From: Talpa occidentalis | Taxonomy: Eukaryota > Chordata > Mammalia > Eulipotyphla > Talpidae | DNA: 64,000 nucleotides | Direction of reading: 5' to 3' | Assembly (NCBI RefSeq): GCF_014898055.3 | Contig: NW_023605083.1 | Location: forward strand, 62,784,228 to 62,848,227 | Part shown: positions 61,758-64,000 of the stretch, piece by piece | Layout of the letters: each line of letters begins with the position of its first letter | Numbering within the stretch: the first letter of the stretch is position 1 | The notes under the pieces: generated by a model | Databases searched by the model: none | Told to the model about the DNA's origin: nothing | What the model saw: only the letters and a program-made list of their open reading frames with translations | Position numbers and translations under genes: made by a program

Positions 61758-62018
61758 CTATGTGTCTATAGCATATCAAGGGTCATACTTTTAACTGTTG
61801 AGCAAACTGCTTCTAAATTCCATAAATGAACACTGCAGGCAACCGTAAGTTTTAGTAATGTTCACATAAATTTTATATAAACCCAAATTCAAATTAAGAC
61901 CTTTTGATACTTACGGATCTCCTGCAGCTAATAAGAGCAAATATCTGGAAGGTATATGATCTGAGGGAAACACCGTGCTGGCAAATTTCACAGCCACCTG
62001 TCGAACTTGAACTTCAGG
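22151..62018 (-). CDS. ECPAS: ECPAS (ECM29/KIAA0368), 3' portion: 35 coding exons, spliced, C-terminal ~1355 residues
   Basis: ECPAS is a large HEAT-repeat protein that binds the 26S proteasome, links it to endosomal, ER and centrosomal compartments, and acts in proteasome quality control and stress response (family knowledge). I recognised the protein from many segments, for example [17 protein letters not shown] near the right edge, [18 protein letters not shown] in the middle, and the C-terminus [10 protein letters not shown] followed by TAA at 22151-22153. Exons were placed by protein continuity plus AG/GT splice sites (one donor is GC). Total coding length is 4068 nt, divisible by three, with matching phases at all 34 junctions and no stop or frameshift. 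The human protein is about 1845 residues, so about 490 N-terminal residues and the promoter lie past position 64000. Helical leucine/alanine-rich repeats run throughout, with no signal peptide or membrane segment. Exon entries below are numbered within this window only. Confidence 0.97.
23681..23752 (-). CDS. ECPAS: ECPAS window exon 34
   Basis: Encodes [20 protein letters not shown] then KKLE. Phase 1 exit, donor gtgagt. Confidence 0.95.
24950..25485 (+). repeat. Old LINE-like 3' end in ECPAS intron
   Basis: Text such as GAAAATGTTCCAGGCTACAA, GATCCTGGACTGAATTTCC and GTTTGAAATTATTTCCAAAT resembles the 3' end of ancient LINE-1 subfamilies. The remainder of the 23.8-25.7 kb intron is unassigned. 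Confidence 0.4.
25703..25791 (-). CDS. ECPAS: ECPAS window exon 33
   Basis: Encodes [20 protein letters not shown] through CKAITYSL. Phase 1 exit, donor gtgagc. Confidence 0.94.
25965..26070 (-). CDS. ECPAS: ECPAS window exon 32
   Basis: Encodes [20 protein letters not shown] through SMNAFF plus part of an RG pair. Phase 2 exit, donor gtaatt. Confidence 0.94.
27182..27514 (+). mobile_element. MaLR-type (ERVL-related) LTR in ECPAS intron
   Basis: Begins TTGTTACGGGCTTAACTGTG and passes through GACAGGGTCTTTAAGGAGG, TCTAGTCTCCAGAATTATGA and TTTAAGCCACCCAATCTGTG. It ends AGCAAACTGATACA. This is the characteristic layout of MLT/MST-class mammalian LTRs. Exact subfamily not assigned. Confidence 0.7.
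27682..27820 (-). CDS. ECPAS: ECPAS window exon 31, acidic/charged segment
   Basis: Encodes [20 protein letters not shown], then [19 protein letters not shown]. The charged [10 protein letters not shown] stretch is a likely flexible loop. Phase 1 exit, donor gtaagt. Confidence 0.94.
28630..29000 (+). repeat. Old interspersed repeat, family unassigned
   Basis: CTAGCTTCATCTGCAGCCAG, GTGGCTATGTGGCTAAG and the ending TTTGCAGTTACACTTATTC have the look of a common ancient mammalian repeat. It lies in the intron between ECPAS window exons 30 and 31 and accounts for a long but spurious minus-strand frame. Confidence 0.45.
29119..29311 (-). CDS. ECPAS: ECPAS window exon 30
   Basis: Encodes [37 protein letters not shown] and IVIPLIKK. 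Donor gtaatg, phase 0 exit. The open frame that continues past 29119 is intronic read-through and should not be counted as coding. Confidence 0.96.
29406..29449 (-). CDS. ECPAS: ECPAS window exon 29 (44 nt)
   Basis: Encodes [14 protein letters not shown] plus two bases of a Ser codon. Donor gtaat. The next intron is 94 nt. Confidence 0.93.
29640..29760 (+). repeat. MIR relic
   Basis: Contains the MIR core-like TGACTTGCCCAAGGTCACTC. Orientation is inferred from that core. Confidence 0.6.
30301..30509 (-). CDS. ECPAS: ECPAS window exon 28
   Basis: Encodes [34 protein letters not shown] and [10 protein letters not shown]. Phase 0 exit, donor gtaaag. Confidence 0.96.
31074..31265 (-). CDS. ECPAS: ECPAS window exon 27
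   Basis: Encodes [34 protein letters not shown] and [10 protein letters not shown]. It includes an acidic charged loop. Donor gttagt, phase 1 exit. Confidence 0.95.
31468..31534 (-). CDS. ECPAS: ECPAS window exon 26
   Basis: Encodes [20 protein letters not shown] then KE. Phase 1 exit, donor gtatcc. Confidence 0.94.
31615..31706 (-). CDS. ECPAS: ECPAS window exon 25
   Basis: Encodes [20 protein letters not shown] through AMGHLVR. Phase 0 exit with donor gtgagt. The intron to the next exon is only 80 nt. Confidence 0.95.
32258..32324 (-). CDS. ECPAS: ECPAS window exon 24
   Basis: Encodes [20 protein letters not shown] then YS. Phase 1 exit, donor gtgagt. Confidence 0.94.
33271..33360 (-). 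CDS. ECPAS: ECPAS window exon 23
   Basis: Encodes [20 protein letters not shown] through GVGLGTK. 30 codons, phase 0 at both ends, donor gtaag. Confidence 0.95.
34226..34291 (-). CDS. ECPAS: ECPAS window exon 22 (66 nt)
   Basis: Encodes [20 protein letters not shown] then NM. Phase 0 at both ends, donor gtcagt. Confidence 0.93.
34859..34887 (+). repeat. Poly(A) run (29 A)
   Basis: Homopolymer in an ECPAS intron; a poly(T) run in the gene's direction. Confidence 0.9.
35921..36071 (-). CDS. ECPAS: ECPAS window exon 21
   Basis: Encodes [20 protein letters not shown] through [12 protein letters not shown]. Phase 0 exit, donor gtgagt. Confidence 0.96.
36727..36848 (-). CDS. ECPAS: ECPAS window exon 20
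   Basis: Encodes [20 protein letters not shown] through [10 protein letters not shown]. Phase 2 exit, donor gtgtga. Confidence 0.94.
37660..37707 (-). CDS. ECPAS: ECPAS window exon 19 (48 nt)
   Basis: Encodes exactly 16 residues, [16 protein letters not shown]. Phase 0 at both ends, so skipping it would keep the frame. Donor gtgaag. Confidence 0.93.
38265..38560 (-). repeat. LINE-1 3' UTR fragment, minus strand
   Basis: Reverse complement follows a LINE-1 3' UTR (AGAACTGAAGCTACTG, GGTGGATGTGGTACAGC, TTGAAGAGGCTGACTC), similar in layout to the element at 53.3-53.8 kb. Confidence 0.6.
38763..38868 (-). CDS. ECPAS: ECPAS window exon 18
   Basis: Encodes [20 protein letters not shown] through FRVQDDIK. 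Phase 0 exit with donor gtattt. Confidence 0.96.
39225..39275. repeat. Alternating purine-pyrimidine (TA/CA/TG) microsatellite
   Basis: ATATATACACACAC then TGTGTGTGTGTG, with inverted symmetry, in the intron upstream of ECPAS exon 18. It could form a hairpin or Z-DNA. Confidence 0.7.
39572..39651 (-). CDS. ECPAS: ECPAS window exon 17
   Basis: Encodes [20 protein letters not shown] then WRVRES. Exit in phase 2, donor gtacca. Confidence 0.95.
39860..40215 (+). repeat. L2/MIR-type relic in ECPAS intron
   Basis: Text such as CTTGCACAGTGTCTGGCACA and AGGCAGGGGACACTGTC is typical of L2/MIR 3' ends. It contains short spurious frames. Confidence 0.55.
41655..41822 (-). CDS. ECPAS: ECPAS window exon 16
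   Basis: Encodes [39 protein letters not shown] and NALVTDKTT. 56 codons, phase 0 at both ends, donor gtaagt. Confidence 0.96.
42075..42097 (+). repeat. Poly(A) run (23 A) beside an ECPAS splice donor
   Basis: In the gene's sense this is a poly(T) run starting 24 nt past the donor of window exon 15. Confidence 0.9.
42121..42238 (-). CDS. ECPAS: ECPAS window exon 15
   Basis: Encodes [20 protein letters not shown] through HHAMWNSRK. Donor gtaag. A run of 23 T (gene sense) begins 24 nt into the downstream intron. Confidence 0.95.
42851..43135 (+). repeat. Full-length SINE in ECPAS intron, antisense to the gene
   Basis: Young subfamily copy. Flanks GAAAATTTAGAGACAG (42835-42850) and GAAAATTTAGAGGCAG (43163-43178) form a 16 bp duplication with one mismatch. 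The A-rich tail has expanded. Confidence 0.92.
43847..43915 (-). CDS. ECPAS: ECPAS window exon 14
   Basis: Encodes [20 protein letters not shown] then PDG. Exit in phase 2, donor gtaag. Confidence 0.94.
44577..44691 (-). CDS. ECPAS: ECPAS window exon 13
   Basis: Encodes [20 protein letters not shown] through LVETLMTGK. Exit in phase 2, donor gtatgg. Confidence 0.96.
45626..46151 (+). repeat. Pair of ~70 bp direct repeats flanking ECPAS window exon 12
   Basis: Copies at 45626-45693 and 46081-46151 share GGTCTGATG..TGCAATTTGAGCCTCCCCAT and then ATCT..TTCTTCTGA, about 85% alike by eye. They are probably parts of a duplicated old repeat. Confidence 0.8.
45857..45911 (-). CDS. ECPAS: ECPAS window exon 12 (55 nt)
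   Basis: Encodes [18 protein letters not shown]. Short exon with acceptor tttcag and donor gtaagg, phase 1 exit. It is flanked by a pair of similar ~70 bp direct repeats in the adjoining introns (see findings). Confidence 0.93.
46329..46474 (-). CDS. ECPAS: ECPAS window exon 11
   Basis: Encodes [20 protein letters not shown] through [12 protein letters not shown]-type helices, phase 0 exit with strong donor gtaagt. Confidence 0.96.
47235..47506 (+). repeat. Older SINE subfamily copy in ECPAS intron
   Basis: The head CCTCCCTGGTGGCACAAGGG and body CACATGGCACAGCAGACCTC, with tail ATGCATGAATAAATCAATC plus poly(A), share diagnostic bases with the 17.7 kb copy. Confidence 0.85.
47605..48705. mobile_element. 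LINE-1 3' end with 5' inversion (twin priming) in ECPAS intron
   Basis: 47605-47962 is reverse-complement LINE-1 ORF2 (ends of the frame in the minus direction). From ~47963 the plus strand reads CATATGAAAAAATGTTCAAC and continues through the ORF2 end and 3' UTR to a poly(A) at 48690-48704. In an intact LINE-1 these two blocks are neighbours, so the left block is inverted. Confidence 0.82.
48934..49057 (-). CDS. ECPAS: ECPAS window exon 10
   Basis: Encodes [20 protein letters not shown] through [10 protein letters not shown]. The donor gtacca falls after one base of the final Gly codon (phase 1); joining to the next exon gives AGAKVNDVV. Confidence 0.94.
49335..49560 (+). repeat. MIR relic
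   Basis: ACTTTGAAACCAAACAGATC through CTGAGCCTCAACTTCTCCG and GGATTAAATGAGGTTAATGG shows the typical MIR layout. Confidence 0.7.
50117..50146 (+). repeat. Short tandem repeat, (TAGGCTTTTG) x3
   Basis: Three perfect consecutive 10 bp units in an ECPAS intron; no function apparent. Confidence 0.8.
51758..51859 (-). CDS. ECPAS: ECPAS window exon 9
   Basis: Encodes [20 protein letters not shown] through [10 protein letters not shown]. 34 codons, phase 0 at both ends, donor gtatt. Confidence 0.96.
52085..52330 (+). repeat. MIR relic
   Basis: GATCTAGGATCAAATCATAA, TGTGTGACCTGAAGCAG, CCTCACCTGGAAAACAAAG and TATGTGAAGCACCTAGCA follow the MIR consensus order. Confidence 0.72.
52935..53107 (-). CDS. 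ECPAS: ECPAS window exon 8 with a GC splice donor
   Basis: Encodes [20 protein letters not shown] through [10 protein letters not shown]. Protein continuity to the next exon ([11 protein letters not shown]) requires the donor after AAG at 52935. The intron there begins gcaagt, a GC donor that otherwise matches the consensus. No GT gives the right frame nearby. Confidence 0.95.
53240..53790 (+). repeat. LINE-1 3' end (older subfamily)
   Basis: TTTACAATAGCCAAGTTATG, ACAATGGAATACTATGCAGC and TTCACTCATATGAGGAATAA are ORF2 3' and 3' UTR sequence. The 3' UTR is distinct from that of the younger element at 48.5 kb. Poly(A) not clear. Confidence 0.8.
54074..54236 (-). CDS. ECPAS: ECPAS window exon 7
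   Basis: Encodes [20 protein letters not shown], then a basic KKKMRM patch and [10 protein letters not shown]. It ends after one base of a Gly codon (phase 1) with donor gtgag. Confidence 0.96.
54456..54678 (+). repeat. 5'-truncated SINE, older subfamily, in ECPAS intron
   Basis: Begins at the B-box region (AGTTCGATCCCAGG) and continues through CACATGGCGCAGCAGACC to ATGCATAAATAAATAAATC. The tRNA-like head is missing. Confidence 0.82.
55558..55692 (-). CDS. ECPAS: ECPAS window exon 6
   Basis: Encodes [20 protein letters not shown] through LIKTTKDSH. 45 codons, phase 0 at both ends, donor gtatgt. Well-conserved ECM29 segment. Confidence 0.96.
55784..56049 (+). repeat. Full-length SINE (young subfamily) in ECPAS intron
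   Basis: Perfect flanking duplication AAGATGTTCATC at 55767-55778 and 56050-56061. The tail is AATAAATC followed by poly(A). Confidence 0.92.
56080..56640 (+). repeat. Ancient LINE relic in ECPAS intron
   Basis: ACATGGCTGGTGGGAATGCA and CAATTCCACTACTGGGGAAC resemble the end of LINE-1/HAL1-type ORF2. Heavily decayed. Confidence 0.55.
56890..56981 (-). CDS. ECPAS: ECPAS window exon 5
   Basis: Encodes [20 protein letters not shown] through KTEWIK. It starts by completing a Gly codon and ends in phase 0 with donor gtatg. Confidence 0.94.
57090..57241. repeat. Perfect tandem duplication, 2 x 76 bp
   Basis: Units 57090-57165 and 57166-57241 are identical as read. They sit in the intron between ECPAS window exons 5 and 4 and do not touch splice sites. 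Confidence 0.93.
57444..57669 (-). CDS. ECPAS: ECPAS window exon 4, contains Ser-rich linker
   Basis: Encodes [18 protein letters not shown] through [10 protein letters not shown]. In the middle is a polar, probably disordered linker with a run of six serines before KSGETNPVQ, between helical repeats. It is the longest ECPAS coding exon in the window (226 nt) and ends in phase 1 with donor gtagg. Confidence 0.95.
58579..58659 (-). CDS. ECPAS: ECPAS window exon 3
   Basis: Encodes [20 protein letters not shown] through NPAAFGE. This is a 27-codon exon, phase 0 at both ends, with donor gtagga. Confidence 0.94.
59585..59708 (-). CDS. ECPAS: ECPAS window exon 2
   Basis: Encodes [18 protein letters not shown] through MVYYIQEK. 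It begins with the last base of the split Pro codon and ends in phase 0 with donor gtaag. Confidence 0.94.
60650..61030 (+). repeat. Old LINE-1 3' end in ECPAS intron
   Basis: ACAGGGAGTAGAATGGTATT through ATAATGTAATATGTCAGTC and CATATCTCAATAAAGTTAG, ending in an A-rich run, resembles an ancient LINE-1 3' terminus. Confidence 0.6.
61722..61755. repeat. (CA)n microsatellite
   Basis: About 17 uninterrupted CA units in the ECPAS intron, 160 bp downstream (gene sense) of window exon 1. Likely polymorphic. Confidence 0.95.
61915..62018 (-). CDS. ECPAS: ECPAS window exon 1
   Basis: Encodes [20 protein letters not shown] through LLLLAAGD. Acceptor AG is at 62019-62020 and donor gtaag begins at 61914. 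The exon ends after two bases of a Pro codon (phase 2). It is the most upstream exon I can find; 62019-64000 is intron. Confidence 0.93.
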
Positions 62019-64000
62019 CTATTGACATAAAAATGCAAATACAGAGAGAGACCCTTTTTTTAAAAATTCCAATTACCAACAATTCATTTCAGTCTAGTTA
62101 AGTTATATTAGTTGCAACAATCAAAATTTAAGTTGCTAACTCAATAGATATGTATCCAAATAAATAAAATCAAGACAAACTCTTTGTTCAAGATCTTTAA
62201 TCATATCTTTAAAGCTGTTTAAACAGAGTTATTACTTAAAAAGTACATTTCTGATCTAAGAGGCTCCTCCAAGGAAAGCAAGACCACAAAGATCACCATC
62301 AGAGAACCTCTCAGGACGCACTCACCCTCGGCCCAAAAATGGTCCCAAGATTGTGCCAAGGATGTGCGTGTACAGAGACCAAAATGACTTTGACAGTTTC
62401 TTGTCATTACCTCTGCTTCCCCACCTCTCAAACTCAGTAACACAAGTGAAATTCAGGTATTTTTCAGGAAACAGAGTTTACCTAGAATCCCTACAACTCT
62501 GAAGCAAAATACCTCCAACTGTTTCATATCCACTCTACAGTTAAAACTGACTCCCAAGCAGTCTCAACTACATAAATACATTCAATTAGCTTAAAAGGGT
62601 TAACAGTGTACAAAGTTCAACCAGGAAAGGTTTGTTCTCCTGTACTTCCCCCACCCCAACCCAGTCAGTCTTCCAGCTACAACAGAATTGAGATGACAGC
62701 AAAAAGAAACATATTCTGTCCCATGGATTCTGGTGTTCTTGATCTTTAAGCACTTCCTGAGATTTAAAGAGCAACAGTGTTAAGGACTGGTCTTTAAGAT
62801 TTAGCCTGGACCCTGATTGCCTTAAATGCAGTATGAGAAAAGAAACAAATTAGTTTAGCTTGGTAATATTGTTACATGATTTGATTTGCAAGAGTATAAC
62901 CATACCCACATACATTATAATTAAGAATCTTACTTCTTTGTACTCTTAAGTGTCCAAATGAGCTTCCTAACAGGTCTATTTTTTTTAAAGATTTATTTAT
63001 TTATTTATACAAGTACTGGGTAGTCAGAAGCACGGGAGGGTGAGAATTCACCAGAGCCAGAGCAGGGAGCAGAACAGGCAGAAGGACCGAAGTACACTGC
63101 TGAGGGGAGCAGTGGGTGGCAGGAGAGGTCTGCGCACCATGTGGGACCCTCACCTGGTGGCTGGGGATCAAACTGGTGCTGCAGAGGCTGCAGGCAGCTT
63201 CGCAGCCCAGCGCTCAACCACTGTGCCACCGGGGAAGCCCAGGCCTATTCTTTTTTTCTGTGACATATGATCATGAGTTATATACAATGGACACCAAGAG
63301 CAGCTGGCAAAGGGAGTCTACAGCAATCTACTTGCCAAAAAGGAATTTTTCTGAGTGTACATAATTATTCTGTGATATTTTCACAGACATCAGATACCTT
63401 TCTCAATGTTGTATAATTCCCTCAATATGAATGTATTAAATATGCCAGTCAAATCAGGACACAATATACATTCTTCTCACTAGTATTTTTGACAGCATTC
63501 CCTCTTCAATCTCCCTGTCTGACAGCACTCCCTCTTCAATCTCCGTCTTTCCACTAGAAATGGAAGATGACTGACTAAAGAAAATACATAATATATTATT
63601 TTATAATGTATAATATATACCAGGTGTACATATGCCTGCATATCTATAGATGTTCAAAATTCTCCTACAAACTCTCATGAAAACCAAATAAAAAGGACTA
63701 GAAGGAGGAAAAGTAGGTATGATGGTACTGACTGACTTCCAACATACTTATTTTGATATAAAAAATTTTTAATATATATATAAAATCCCTCTGCTTATCT
63801 TCCCTGATGCTACCTTTAAAATCTATGGACTTGAGCGCTCACTATCAGTTAAGATAAAAATCTTCCAACATGGAGGACATGACATTAATAGCAGTTTTCC
63901 AACATGGAAGACTTTAAACATAAAGTTTCTGTGACCATCACCAGATTTCTCTCCTAAAATCAGATTTCCATCAGGAAGAACTAAAAATAAATCATAAATC
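62019..64000 (-). other. ECPAS intron (5' side truncated by window edge)
   Basis: No further exon recognised to the edge. It holds one sense-oriented SINE (62981-63240), an imperfect 30 bp tandem duplication (63491-63549) and AT-rich sequence. Short open frames here have no recognisable relatives. Confidence 0.7.
62981..63240 (-). repeat. Full-length SINE in ECPAS intron, sense to the gene
   Basis: Reverse complement of the young consensus, with the T-rich tail at the left. The flanks CAGGTCTATT and CAGGCCTATT differ at one base. It is the only SINE in the gene lying in the same direction as ECPAS. Confidence 0.9.

Overview
This is mammalian nuclear DNA. It contains one large spliced gene on the minus strand, dense LINE-1 and tRNA-derived SINE insertions, endogenous-retrovirus LTRs, and a retroposed pseudogene. 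There is no bacterial or operon-like content. The species is not fixed by anything I can see. The abundant young ~260 bp tRNA-related SINE with an AATAAA-type A-rich tail is not primate Alu, rodent B1/B2, carnivore SINEC or ruminant Bov-tA. A laurasiatherian such as a bat is my best guess, and it is only a guess.

The right two thirds (about 22.15-62.0 kb) hold the 3' portion of ECPAS (KIAA0368/ECM29, the HEAT-repeat proteasome adaptor and scaffold), transcribed right to left. I placed 35 coding exons from splice sites and recognised protein sequence. Their lengths sum to 4068 nt, an exact multiple of three: 1355 codons plus the stop. All junction phases agree and the frame is uninterrupted, so the copy looks functional. 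The first roughly 490 residues lie beyond the right edge. The 3' UTR runs left from 22150, probably to between 19 and 22 kb.

The left third (1-19 kb) is intergenic and built from nested repeats. It contains SINEs at both ages, an old LINE-1 carrying a solo LTR (3.9-4.5 kb), and a second LTR of the same family with its polypurine tract and ~0.9 kb of internal sequence (5.1-6.5 kb). A younger LINE-1 of about 6 kb (6.56-12.65 kb) keeps its 5' UTR, ORF1 and broken ORF2 and has a SINE inside it. It abuts a third partial LTR. Further right are a processed SLC25A1 (mitochondrial citrate carrier) pseudogene (about 13.98-15.22 kb), more LTR sequence split by a short LINE-1, and an old inverted LINE-1 (about 17-18.9 kb).

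Inside ECPAS introns there are further SINEs (all but one antisense to the gene), LINE-1 3' ends (one with a 5' inversion), MIR/L2-type relics, microsatellites and a perfect 76 bp tandem duplication. I found no convincing undescribed biological system. The most worthwhile leads are the LTR family with a shared internal reading frame, an unassigned 113-codon reading frame beside the proviral LTR, repeated units in the LINE-1 5' UTR, and a GC-AG intron in ECPAS.
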